Below, piece by piece: positions 17,524-25,169 of a stretch of DNA of 64,000 nt; the stretch's first letter is position 1, and each line of letters opens with the position of its first letter. The notes beneath the pieces were generated by a model. It was given only the letters and a program-made list of their open reading frames with translations. It was not told the origin of the DNA and made no database searches. The translations under genes were made by a program, and so were the position numbers. The stretch covers positions 2,604,001 to 2,668,000 of the forward strand of contig NZ_CP012150.1 in NCBI RefSeq assembly GCF_001187505.1, written 5' to 3'. Source of the stretch: Mycolicibacterium goodii. GTDB lineage: Bacteria > Actinomycetota > Actinomycetes > Mycobacteriales > Mycobacteriaceae.

Positions 17524-18478
17524 GACGCTCAATCAACTTCGGGCTTTCCTCGAAGCGCACCGCCTTGGCTCGTTCACCGCTGCCGCCGATGCGCTGGCGG
17601 TCGCCCAGGCGTCGGTCTCCGAACTGGTGCGTCGTCTCGAAGAAGAGCTCGATGCCCAGTTGTTTGTCCGCGGCAGCCGCAGGCTCGCGCTCACCGCCGC
17701 GGGTCAGGAGTTGTTGCCGTATGCGGAGCAGGCCGTGCACGCGGCCGACGGCGGCGTGCACGCGGTCCGCTCACTCGGCTCGCTCGGTGGCGGAACCGCA
17801 ACCTTCGGAATGCCCCGCAATGCGGACTACTACCTGCTGTCCAGCCTGGTCCAGACCTTCCACATGCGCTATCCCGCGGTACGGGTGCGGTTGGTCGGGC
17901 AGAACTCCGCCGAGACCGCCGCGGCGATACAGGCCGGCGAGATCGAAGCGGGGATGCTCATCCTGCCGATCGACGACGAGGATCTGACGGTTCGCCCACT
18001 GCTGCGCGACGAGGTCTTCTATGTGACGGCCGATCCGGCGCGCGCCGCGGAACCCGTTACCATTCAACAGTTCTCCGAGGCCGACCTGGTGCTCTACGAC
18101 GCCCATTACGGGTGGAAGGATCCGACCCGCAGGCAACTGGCGGAGCGTGCACAACTGGCCGGTCTGCGCTTGGAGCCGATGATCGAGATCGAACACGTCG
18201 AGGCCGCGCTGAAACTGGCCGCGGGCAAGGTGGGCGACACCATCGCCAGCGGCGCCGTCATCGACAGCGATGCGTTCCCGGCCGCCCTGTACACCGCACC
18301 GTTCGCCGAGCCGTTGTACGACGTGATCGCCCTCGCGCAGCATCGCGCTCGCCCGCTGTCCAACGCCACCCGTGAGTTCGCACGCCTCGCCGAGGACACG
18401 ATTCGCGAATTGCACATCCCATCGGCACTGTCCGGCCCCGACGAAGTCGCGCCGCTGATCGCGCGTCGAGGGCGCTGA
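17522..18478 (+). CDS. LysR-family transcriptional regulator
   Basis: A 318-residue LysR protein. The N-terminal HTH (residues 2-60) reads TLNQLRAFLEAHRLGSFTAAADALAVAQASVSELVRRLEEELDAQLFVR in separate recognisable blocks; the C-terminal effector domain (about 90-300) is the usual two-lobed periplasmic-binding fold. The ATG at 17522 starts exactly at the conserved MTLNQLRAF; the open frame upstream is the antisense of the epoxide hydrolase gene. It stands between the divergent epoxide hydrolase and the HisD-like operon that starts 84 bases downstream, so it could regulate either. The site at 17510-17523 favours the epoxide hydrolase and itself. Confidence 0.9.
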   Translation: MTLNQLRAFLEAHRLGSFTAAADALAVAQASVSELVRRLEEELDAQLFVRGSRRLALTAAGQELLPYAEQAVHAADGGVHAVRSLGSLGGGTATFGMPRNADYYLLSSLVQTFHMRYPAVRVRLVGQNSAETAAAIQAGEIEAGMLILPIDDEDLTVRPLLRDEVFYVTADPARAAEPVTIQQFSEADLVLYDAHYGWKDPTRRQLAERAQLAGLRLEPMIEIEHVEAALKLAAGKVGDTIASGAVIDSDAFPAALYTAPFAEPLYDVIALAQHRARPLSNATREFARLAEDTIRELHIPSALSGPDEVAPLIARRGR

Positions 18479-18496
18479 ACCAGCATATATAGGGTT

Positions 18497-18555
18497 GTCC
18501 TTTGGTTTGTGCAGGAGTTGCCCATCTAGTCCTTTGTCTGATTTCGGCCTACCGT
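18497..18555 (+). promoter_or_regulatory. Direct repeat and leaderless -10 box before the HisD-like operon
   Basis: GTCCTTTG occurs at 18497-18504 and 18529-18536, 32 bases apart, i.e. about three helical turns, so two bound subunits would lie on the same DNA face. TACCGT (18550-18555) sits 7 bases before the ATG at 18563 and would give a leaderless transcript. Confidence 0.4.
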
Positions 18556-18562
18556 CGCCGGC

Positions 18563-19918
18563 ATGCAGATCACGACCGATGAAGCTCGCACCCTCGGCCC
18601 TTTCACCTGGCTGAAGAAACCCGCAGTCGACGGCCCGCCTGCGCAGCGCGACCCGAAGGTCGTCGAACGCGTGTCGCAGATGCTGCTCGACATCGAACGC
18701 AGAGGCCTCGACGCGGTGCGTGCCTACGCCCGGGAGCTCGACGGGTGGTCCGGCCCGCTCGAGATCGGCGCCGACGAACTGCGCAAGAGCGGCGACGCCC
18801 TGCCGGCCGATCTTCGTGAAGCGCTGGAACTCGGCTACGAGCGCACCAACCGGTTCGCGGTCGCACAACGTGCCCGGCTCGCCGACTTCGAGATCGAACT
18901 CGCGCCAGGGGTGACCGGCGGCGTTCAGTACGTACCGGTCAACCGGGTCGGGGCCTATCTGCCCGCCGGGCGTTTCCCGCTCCTGGCCAGCGCGTTCATG
19001 ACCGTCGGCGTCGCCAAGGCAGCCGGTGTGCCCACGGTGCTGGCCTGCACACCGCCGTCGGGTGAGCACGGTGCCCATCCCGCGGTGCTCTACGGTGCCT
19101 ACCTGTCGCGCGCCGATTCGGTGTTCGCCGTCGGCGGTGTACAGGCGTTGGGCGCCATGGCATTCGGGCTCATCGGTGACGGGCCGGTCGACATGCTCGT
19201 CGGCGCGGGGAACGCCTTCGTCACCGAAGCCAAACGTCAGCTGTTCGGCCGGGTCGGCATCGACCTGCTCGCGGGTCCCTCCGAAGTCGCCGTGCTCGCC
19301 GACGAGACGGCAGATCCGGAATGGGTCGCCGCCGACCTGCTGGGGCAGGCCGAGCACGGACCGAACTCACCGGCCGCTCTGATAACGACGTCGGAGACGT
19401 TGGGCCGCAAGGTGATCGAGGCCATCGACCGGCAGCTCGAGACGTTGGCGACCCGCGAGGTCGCCGGGCCTGCGTGGCGCGATTTCGGGTCGGTGCTCGT
19501 CGCCTCGGATGCCGAACAGGCCGTGGCGATCGCCGATGTCCTCGGACCCGAGCATCTCGAAGTGCAGACCGCCGACGACGACTACTTCCTCAAGCGGCTG
19601 CGTAACTACGGGTCCCTGTTCCTGGGCAGGTGGAGCACCGTCGCCTACTCCGACAAGGGCATCGCGGGCACCAACCATGTGCTGCCGACCGGTAAGACCG
19701 CCCGCTACAACGCAGGCCTCTCGGTTTCGCGATTCGTCAAACCGCTGACCTATCAGCGCGCGGCCCGTGAGGCGACCGCCGCACTGGCACCCGCCGTCGA
19801 GCGCATCTCGGCATTCGAGGGACTGGCCGCCCATGAGGCGACGGCCACGATCAGAATCGAGGAGATCGGCCGTGACTCAGCGGTTTTCGACGGTACACCG
19901 GCGGCGAGCCGCCGATGA
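18563..19918 (+). CDS. Histidinol dehydrogenase-family oxidoreductase (catabolic paralogue)
   Basis: A 451-residue NAD- and zinc-dependent dehydrogenase of the HisD fold. Conserved blocks include the zinc-ligand pair in LLGQAEHGPNSPA, the catalytic Glu-His in GPEHLEVQ, the block GIAGTNHVLPTGKTARY, and the terminal His in FEGLAAHEAT. The Asp ligand block (YSDKGIAGTN) is spaced one residue differently from true HisD, as in relatives that oxidise other alcohols, for example HpsN of sulfonate breakdown. It sits in an operon with a nitrilase-family hydrolase and an NCS1 permease and not with histidine biosynthesis genes. I infer a catabolic role in oxidising a primary alcohol to an acid; the substrate is unknown. 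The start has a -10 box 7 bases upstream. Confidence 0.85.
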   Translation: MQITTDEARTLGPFTWLKKPAVDGPPAQRDPKVVERVSQMLLDIERRGLDAVRAYARELDGWSGPLEIGADELRKSGDALPADLREALELGYERTNRFAVAQRARLADFEIELAPGVTGGVQYVPVNRVGAYLPAGRFPLLASAFMTVGVAKAAGVPTVLACTPPSGEHGAHPAVLYGAYLSRADSVFAVGGVQALGAMAFGLIGDGPVDMLVGAGNAFVTEAKRQLFGRVGIDLLAGPSEVAVLADETADPEWVAADLLGQAEHGPNSPAALITTSETLGRKVIEAIDRQLETLATREVAGPAWRDFGSVLVASDAEQAVAIADVLGPEHLEVQTADDDYFLKRLRNYGSLFLGRWSTVAYSDKGIAGTNHVLPTGKTARYNAGLSVSRFVKPLTYQRAAREATAALAPAVERISAFEGLAAHEATATIRIEEIGRDSAVFDGTPAASRR

Positions 19919-19931
19919 CAGGTACGGTCTG

Positions 19932-20777
19932 ATGAACCGGAAGCTGCGCGTCTCGGCGGTCACGCCCGACATCGTCATCGGCGATCTCGGTGGCAACCTC
20001 GCTCGTTTGCACAGTGCCCTGCGGGCCATCGAGTGGACCGGCCCGCACCTGGCGGTGTTGCCCGAACTCGCCACCAGCGGGTACGTCTTCACCGACATCG
20101 ACGAGGCCCGAACCCTGTCATTGCGCGCCGACGATGCACGGTTGATCGCACTGGCCGATGACGTCCCGGCGGATTGCGTCGCCGTGGTGGGCTTCGCGGA
20201 GGCCGACGGTGACACGCTGTACAACTCGGCCATCGTCATCGGTGACGGCAAAGTGGTCGGTACCTACCGCAAAGCGCACCTGTGGGCGGCCGAGCCGGAG
20301 ATCTTCGCGATCGGCGTCGAAGCGGGGACGGTCATCGACACCCCGATATGCCGGCTCGGGGTCGCGATCTGCTACGACAACGAATTCCCCGAGCTGCCAA
20401 GACGACTCGCCCTGCGCGGAGCCGAGGTGCTGGCCCTGCCGGTGAACTGGCCGCTGGTGGACCGGCCGGAGGGTGAGCATGCCCCCGAAACCGTCCAGGC
20501 GATGGCGGCCGCGCGGTCGTCACAACTGGCGACCGTGATCGCCGACCGCCGCGGCACCGAGCGTGGTGTCCGGTGGACCGGCGGGACCGCGGTGATCGGC
20601 CCGGACGGCTGGATCAAGGCGACACCACAGGGCGACGAGACGATCGCGACAGCCGTCCTGGACCTGACCGACAGCAAGGCGATCGGCGACCGCAACGACG
20701 CACTGGCCGATCGCCGACCCGACCTGTACCGCGACCTTGTCGAATCCGGCGAGGCCGCAACCGATATCCCTGACTAG
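19932..20777 (+). CDS. Carbon-nitrogen hydrolase (nitrilase superfamily)
   Basis: A 281-residue amidase/nitrilase-superfamily enzyme that hydrolyses a non-peptide C-N bond. The Glu-Lys-Cys triad is visible: Glu 45 in LPELATSGY, Lys 114 in TYRKAHLW and Cys 147 in AICYDNEFPE. The Lys and Cys motifs resemble the amidase branches more than true nitrilases. The ATG at 19932 lies 13 bases after the HisD-like stop, and the NCS1 permease starts 12 bases after its own stop, so all three are one operon. Together they suggest uptake of a nitrogen compound, release of ammonia, and alcohol oxidation. The exact substrate is not predictable. Confidence 0.9.
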   Translation: MNRKLRVSAVTPDIVIGDLGGNLARLHSALRAIEWTGPHLAVLPELATSGYVFTDIDEARTLSLRADDARLIALADDVPADCVAVVGFAEADGDTLYNSAIVIGDGKVVGTYRKAHLWAAEPEIFAIGVEAGTVIDTPICRLGVAICYDNEFPELPRRLALRGAEVLALPVNWPLVDRPEGEHAPETVQAMAAARSSQLATVIADRRGTERGVRWTGGTAVIGPDGWIKATPQGDETIATAVLDLTDSKAIGDRNDALADRRPDLYRDLVESGEAATDIPD

Positions 20778-20789
20778 GAACGAGATCTC

Positions 20790-22277
20790 ATGGCCACCGA
20801 CTCTGCGACGGTCGAATCGAAGTCGATCGACTGGATTCCGCTCGGCGAACGCCGCGGCAAGCCCTCGATGCTGTTTCCGCTGTGGTTCATGTCGAATGCG
20901 AACCTCACCACGCTCGCGACGGGCATGGTCGGTGCGTCCCTCGGCGCGTCGTTCCTGACGTCGTTGGTGGCCATCGTGCTCGGCGCCGCCGTCGGGACGG
21001 TGTTCACCGCGTTCCACTCCGCGCAGGGCCCACAGTTGGGCCTACCGCAGATGATCCAGTCGCGCGCGCAGTTCGGGTATCGCGGCGTCGTGGTGATCTG
21101 CGCCGTCGTGATCTTCAGCATCGTTGGCTTCAACATCTTCAACCAGATCCTCGCCGGTGATGTGCTCACCATGACCACCGGCGTCGATGCCCGCAATCTG
21201 TGGTTCGTGATCATCACCGCACTCGCGCTGGCCCTCGCGATCTACGGCTACCACTGGATCCACCGCGTCCAAAATTGGCTCACCTGGCTGTTTTTGGCGA
21301 CCTTCGGGGTGTTCACGGTGGTGGCGCTCGTCACGCTGCACCTGCCGCACGGGCAGTTCGGCTTCGCCGGGTTCAGCTGGCCGGCCTTCCTGGTCCAGTT
21401 CGCCGCCGCCGCGGCCTACGCACTGGGCTGGGCCCCGTACGTCTCGGATTACTCCCGGTACCTGCCGCCGCAGACCAGCCCGGGCAAGGCGCTGTTCTAC
21501 ACCTACGGCGGGGTGTTCGTCGGTAGCTCCTGGCTGATGATCCTCGGGGCGTTCGTCGCGGCGCTGTTCGCCGATGTCTCACCGCTTGAGGCGGTCAGGC
21601 AGGCCGCCGACGGCATCCTGCCGGGTGCGGGTCTGTGGCTGCTCGTGGCGGCGCTGCCCGGCCTGGTCACGGTCATCACGGTCAACATCTACGCGTCGTC
21701 GATCGAGCTGATCACGATCATCGACTCGTTCCGGGCGGTGTCGCCGACCCGGCGGCTCAGGGTGGGCGCATGTGTGGTGATCGGTTTGGCCGGCTTGCTG
21801 GGCGCGGTGCTGAGCACCGGTGACTTCCTCGACAACTTCGGCAGTTTCCTGGTGATCCTGTTGTACCTGCTGGTGCCGTGGACGTCGGTGAACCTCGTGG
21901 ACTACTACTTCGTCCGCCGCGGACGCTATGCCATCGGCGAGATCTTCGTGCCACGGGGCGGCGTGTACGGCACCTGGGGGTGGCGGGGCCTGGCCGCCTA
22001 CGCGATCGGGATCATCGCGATGATCCCGTTCGTGGTCACCGTCTGGTACACGGGTCCGGTCGCCAACGCGCTCGGCGGCGTCGACGTCGCGCTGTTCGTC
22101 GGGTTGTTCGCGTCCGCGGTCGCCTACCTGCTGATGGCGAAATCTCTGGATCTGGCCGCGGAACAGGCCAAGGCGCAAAGCGATGCCCGCGAGCACGGTT
22201 TCGAGGCGGTGAGTTTCGCGTCGCCCCGGACCGGCGCCGGTACGGCTTCGCTCACAGATGGCGGGCAGTCTTCCTGA
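20790..22277 (+). CDS. NCS1-family permease (purine/cytosine/allantoin type)
   Basis: A 495-residue transporter with about 12 membrane helices of the nucleobase-cation symport-1 family. Recognisable parts are LGERRGKPSMLFPLWFMSNAN near the N-terminus (helix 1), the helix with GPQLGLPQMIQSRAQFG, and WAPYVSDYSRYLPP near helix 6, which contains the sodium and substrate site region. Members import cytosine, purines, hydantoins, allantoin or thiamine with sodium or protons. It is the last gene of the HisD-like operon. Its end overlaps the convergent LysR gene by 26 bases. The ATG at 20790 has a weak GGA-rich site just upstream (AGGAACGAG). Confidence 0.9.
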   Translation: MATDSATVESKSIDWIPLGERRGKPSMLFPLWFMSNANLTTLATGMVGASLGASFLTSLVAIVLGAAVGTVFTAFHSAQGPQLGLPQMIQSRAQFGYRGVVVICAVVIFSIVGFNIFNQILAGDVLTMTTGVDARNLWFVIITALALALAIYGYHWIHRVQNWLTWLFLATFGVFTVVALVTLHLPHGQFGFAGFSWPAFLVQFAAAAAYALGWAPYVSDYSRYLPPQTSPGKALFYTYGGVFVGSSWLMILGAFVAALFADVSPLEAVRQAADGILPGAGLWLLVAALPGLVTVITVNIYASSIELITIIDSFRAVSPTRRLRVGACVVIGLAGLLGAVLSTGDFLDNFGSFLVILLYLLVPWTSVNLVDYYFVRRGRYAIGEIFVPRGGVYGTWGWRGLAAYAIGIIAMIPFVVTVWYTGPVANALGGVDVALFVGLFASAVAYLLMAKSLDLAAEQAKAQSDAREHGFEAVSFASPRTGAGTASLTDGGQSS

Positions 22278-23121
22278 GCGGCTGCAGATGCGGTGACTCG
22301 CAGTCGTTGCGCCACATCATCGACAGTTCGATGGCGGGCGGGGCATCGGCGAGGTTCACGTATCGAACACCTCTGCGGCCGAGGTTGCGGACCGACTCCG
22401 GTACCAGTGCCACCCCGAGTCCGCCGGAGACCAGTCCGACGATGGTCTGCATACGCACCGTCTCGTAGGCGACGGACGGGGTGAAACCCGCTGCGGCGCA
22501 AGCACTGTGAATGACGTCGTAGAGGCCGGGGCCGAGGTGGCGGGGAAACATGATGAACGGTTCGTCGGCCAGCCCGGCGAGTTCGGCGGACTCTGCGCCG
22601 GACAGTGCGTGGCTGTCGGGCACCGCCAGCACCAGGGATTCGCGGGCGAGCACAACGGTGGACACCGCAGGGTCGTCGATGGGTGTGCGGCCCAGGCCGA
22701 TGGTGATGCGCTGATCGCGCAGCCAGTCGAGTTGTTGCGCGGTCGTCCCTTCCTCCAGCCGGATCGAGACACCCGGATGATGTCTGCGGTGCGCGGCGAC
22801 CAACCGCGGCAGCACGTCGTCGGCCGCGGACCCCACGAAACCGATGGTGACACTTCCGGTTTCGCCCCGGTGGACGGCTCGCACCGCTTGCGTCACCCGG
22901 TCGGCGTCACGCAGGATGCGCCGCGCCTCGGGCAGCAGGGTCTGACCGGCTTCGGTGAGGCTGACCGTGCGCCGGGTACGCAGGAACAGCTGTGCGCCCA
23001 GCTCCCGTTCGACGCGTTGGATCAACTGGGACAGCGCGGGTTGTGCCACGTGCAAGCGCTGTGCCGCCCGCCCGAAGTGCAGTTCCTCGGCGAGGACGAC
23101 GAAGCAGCGCAGGTGTCGCAT
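22252..23121 (-). CDS. LysR-family transcriptional regulator
   Basis: A 289-residue LysR protein. The HTH is MRHLRCFVVLAEE, then FGRAAQRLHVAQPALSQLIQ and RVERELGAQLFLR; the effector domain begins near residue 90. The ATG at 23121 is preferred over an in-frame GTG at 23136 because GGAG lies 8 bases before it and MRHLRCF is the family's usual start. It converges on the NCS1 permease, with a 26-base overlap of the two ends, and diverges from the lipoprotein gene at 23219. The divergent region contains several inverted repeats that may be its binding sites. Confidence 0.9.
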   Translation of the reverse strand: MRHLRCFVVLAEELHFGRAAQRLHVAQPALSQLIQRVERELGAQLFLRTRRTVSLTEAGQTLLPEARRILRDADRVTQAVRAVHRGETGSVTIGFVGSAADDVLPRLVAAHRRHHPGVSIRLEEGTTAQQLDWLRDQRITIGLGRTPIDDPAVSTVVLARESLVLAVPDSHALSGAESAELAGLADEPFIMFPRHLGPGLYDVIHSACAAAGFTPSVAYETVRMQTIVGLVSGGLGVALVPESVRNLGRRGVRYVNLADAPPAIELSMMWRNDCESPHLQPLRKTARHL

Positions 23122-23139
23122 GTCGAGGCTCCACACGTC

Positions 23140-23193
23140 TTATTGATAACTCAATCCGATAAGTGGATGCAATAACACTATTGGCGCTTATCG
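23140..23193. promoter_or_regulatory. Cluster of inverted repeats in the LysR/lipoprotein divergon
   Basis: Three symmetries are visible: TTATTGATAA (23140-23149); CAATA-N4-TATTG (23170-23183); and CGATAAG (23157-23163) with CTTATCG (23187-23193), which encloses the second. The region is AT-rich against its neighbourhood. Such nested sites are typical where a LysR regulator binds and bends divergent promoters. Confidence 0.55.
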
Positions 23194-23218
23194 AAGACCG
23201 GCTCTACCGTCGGACGCC

Positions 23219-24256
23219 ATGAGAGCTGCCAACCGACTGGCCGTGGCCGCGACTTTCCTGGCGGTGATGTTTGCGACCGCATGTGAGACGAGGTCCGGTG
23301 AGTCGACCAGCGAGCTGTCCAGAACCGACACGAGGGTGGGCAGTGCACCCGGCGTCGAGGTTGCGGTCCGGGCGCTGCGAACGGAATCCGCCGACCGCGT
23401 ACCGGTGATTCTGCTGCACGGCGCCCGGGTCCCCGGGATCGCGTCGTTCGATCTGCCCGTCCCCGGGTACTCGCTGGCCGAGGATCTCGTTCGGGCCGGT
23501 CACCCCACCTTCATCATGGATGCGCGCGGCTACGGTGGGTCGTCGCGGCCGGCGGAAATGGACGGCGATCCGGGGACGGGACGGCCGCTGGTGCGCTCGA
23601 ACCAAGTCGTCGAAGACATCCACGCGGTCGTCGATCACATCAAGGCCACGACCGGTGCCGAACGCGTGGCGCTGGTGGGATGGGCGACCGGCGGGCACTG
23701 GGCCGGCATGTATGCGGCGACGCATCCCGACCGGGTCAGCCACCTCGTGATCTACAACAGCCTCTACGGCGCCGCCGAAGGCCATCCAACCCTCGCCGTC
23801 TTCGACCCGGAATCCGGGCCGTACCGGCTGTCCGACGGTCCGTCGCTTCTGACCTCATGGGACCGGTCGATTCCGGCGTCGGATGTGACGTTGTGGCGGG
23901 ATCCGCGGGTGGCCGAGGCCTATCAGCGCGAAGCGCTCGCCAGCGACCCGACCAGTGAGAGCCGCACACCGGCGAGCTTTCGGGCGCCCAACGGGGCGAT
24001 GGAGGACAGCCACTACCTGGCCACCGGGCGGCAACTGTGGGACGCCTCGTTGATCACCGCCGAAACGTTGATCATCAGAAGCGAACTCGACTTCTGGTCG
24101 CGTCCCGAGGACGTCGAGGACATGCGTCGACATCTGGTGCACGCCGCGGGTGTCCGTACGGTCGTGCTCCCGCAGGCCACACACTACGTGCACCTGGACC
24201 GTCCGGAACGCGGCCGCGCCCAGTTCCTCGGGGCGCTGCTGGATTTCCTGCCTTAG
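23219..24256 (+). CDS. Alpha/beta-hydrolase-fold lipoprotein lacking the nucleophile serine
   Basis: A 345-residue protein with an N-terminal signal peptide (RLAVAATFLAVMFATAC) and a probable lipobox Cys at residue 22, so it would be anchored on the outer face of the membrane. The alpha/beta-hydrolase core shows the oxyanion strand VPVILLHGARV, the DARGYGGSS turn, and the acid and His positions (SELDFWSRPED, ATHYVHLDRPE). At the nucleophile elbow the sequence is VGWATGGHW: the position that is Ser, Asp or Cys in active enzymes is Ala (residue 156, codon GCG). It may therefore bind a ligand without hydrolysing it, or use a different mechanism. A TACCGT box 8 bases before the ATG is a possible promoter. 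It is divergent from a LysR gene. Confidence 0.8.
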   Translation: MRAANRLAVAATFLAVMFATACETRSGESTSELSRTDTRVGSAPGVEVAVRALRTESADRVPVILLHGARVPGIASFDLPVPGYSLAEDLVRAGHPTFIMDARGYGGSSRPAEMDGDPGTGRPLVRSNQVVEDIHAVVDHIKATTGAERVALVGWATGGHWAGMYAATHPDRVSHLVIYNSLYGAAEGHPTLAVFDPESGPYRLSDGPSLLTSWDRSIPASDVTLWRDPRVAEAYQREALASDPTSESRTPASFRAPNGAMEDSHYLATGRQLWDASLITAETLIIRSELDFWSRPEDVEDMRRHLVHAAGVRTVVLPQATHYVHLDRPERGRAQFLGALLDFLP

Positions 24257-24269
24257 CGGGCTTGGTCGG

Positions 24270-25112
24270 TCAGGGAATCTGCCGCAGCCGCCGGGCTTTC
24301 GACACCGCCTCGTGCCTGCTGTGGGCGCCGAGTTTGCTTGACGCACTGCGCAGATAGCTCTTGACGGTTTCCGGCTTCAGCGAAAGGCGTTGGGCTGCCT
24401 CGGCATTGGTGCAGCCCAAGGCGATCTGCGAAAGCACGTCGATCTCGCGCGCGGTCAGCGGTGTGGCCGCCGGGGCGTCACCGGACAGTGCGCGGGCCAG
24501 CCGGTCGGCCAGCTCGCCGAGCTGTGTGGCCAGCGGCCTGGACGCGCGCGCGGCCATCCTGCGCAGGTCGGCGTGCACCTCGCGGATCTGCTCGGCACTG
24601 GCCACGTTGGCGCCGAACTGTGCCAGCTGCGCTTCGCGCATGCGCATCCGCCGGTCCACCTCGTCGCGCACACGCAGCTCTTCGCTGAGTTGCCGGGCCG
24701 ATGCCACCATCGCCGCGGCGGCGCGGTCCCCGATCGGCGCCGACTGCCGGTAGGCGCCGTACAGCACGGCCCGTGCCTGCCCGTCCACGACAACCGGCAC
24801 CGCCAGGATCGACCGGATGCCCTCGGAGAGCACCGGCCCGTCGTAGTCGTGGGTGATGGCCGAGGCGTGCCGGTAGTCGGCCACCGAGATCGGCCGGCGC
24901 GCCACCATCGTCGCGCCGCCCAGACCGGCGCTCGGCCGTACCGCAAGCCCGCGCATCGCGCCCGTTCTCGTCCCGAAGAACTCCGTGAGCAGCAGCGTTC
25001 CGCCGTGCACCTCACCGCCGAAGGTCAACGGCAGCTCGGTGGTGGCGGCCATCTGGCGAAGTGCGGCCCGTACGGCGTCGGCGTCACGTGGCCGCAGCAG
25101 CGGCGAGCGCAT
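24270..25112 (-). CDS. RamA-like transcriptional regulator (GAF + LuxR HTH)
   Basis: A 280-residue regulator. Residues about 15-150 form a GAF-like sensor domain (LLTEFFGTRTG, ILAVPVVVDGQARAVLYGAYR), residues about 150-210 a helical linker, and the last 65 residues a LuxR-type HTH (LTAREIDVLSQIALGCTNAEAA, then LSLKPETVKSYLRSASSKLG). Length and layout match RamA of Corynebacterium glutamicum (282 residues), the regulator of acetate metabolism. The ATG at 25112 is preceded by AGAGGGTG at good spacing; the frame stays open far upstream only because it is antisense to the acyl-CoA ligase. It diverges from an acyl-CoA ligase operon, which is its likely target (inference from position). Confidence 0.85.
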   Translation of the reverse strand: MRSPLLRPRDADAVRAALRQMAATTELPLTFGGEVHGGTLLLTEFFGTRTGAMRGLAVRPSAGLGGATMVARRPISVADYRHASAITHDYDGPVLSEGIRSILAVPVVVDGQARAVLYGAYRQSAPIGDRAAAAMVASARQLSEELRVRDEVDRRMRMREAQLAQFGANVASAEQIREVHADLRRMAARASRPLATQLGELADRLARALSGDAPAATPLTAREIDVLSQIALGCTNAEAAQRLSLKPETVKSYLRSASSKLGAHSRHEAVSKARRLRQIP

Positions 25113-25169
25113 GCGGTCACCCTCTTTCGGGGGTAGCGGTCGACAATTGTGACGTAGAGCATAGCTGCC

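Noticed and set aside
18563..19918. Histidine biosynthesis gene hisD
   Set aside because: No other his genes are nearby, a ligand block is spaced differently, and the neighbours are an amidase-type hydrolase and a permease, which points to catabolism.
22252..22277. Possible frameshift or pseudogene at the overlapping permease and LysR ends (also 56024-56047 and 6151-6154)
   Set aside because: Both proteins reach their usual C-termini; short convergent overlaps are common in compact genomes.
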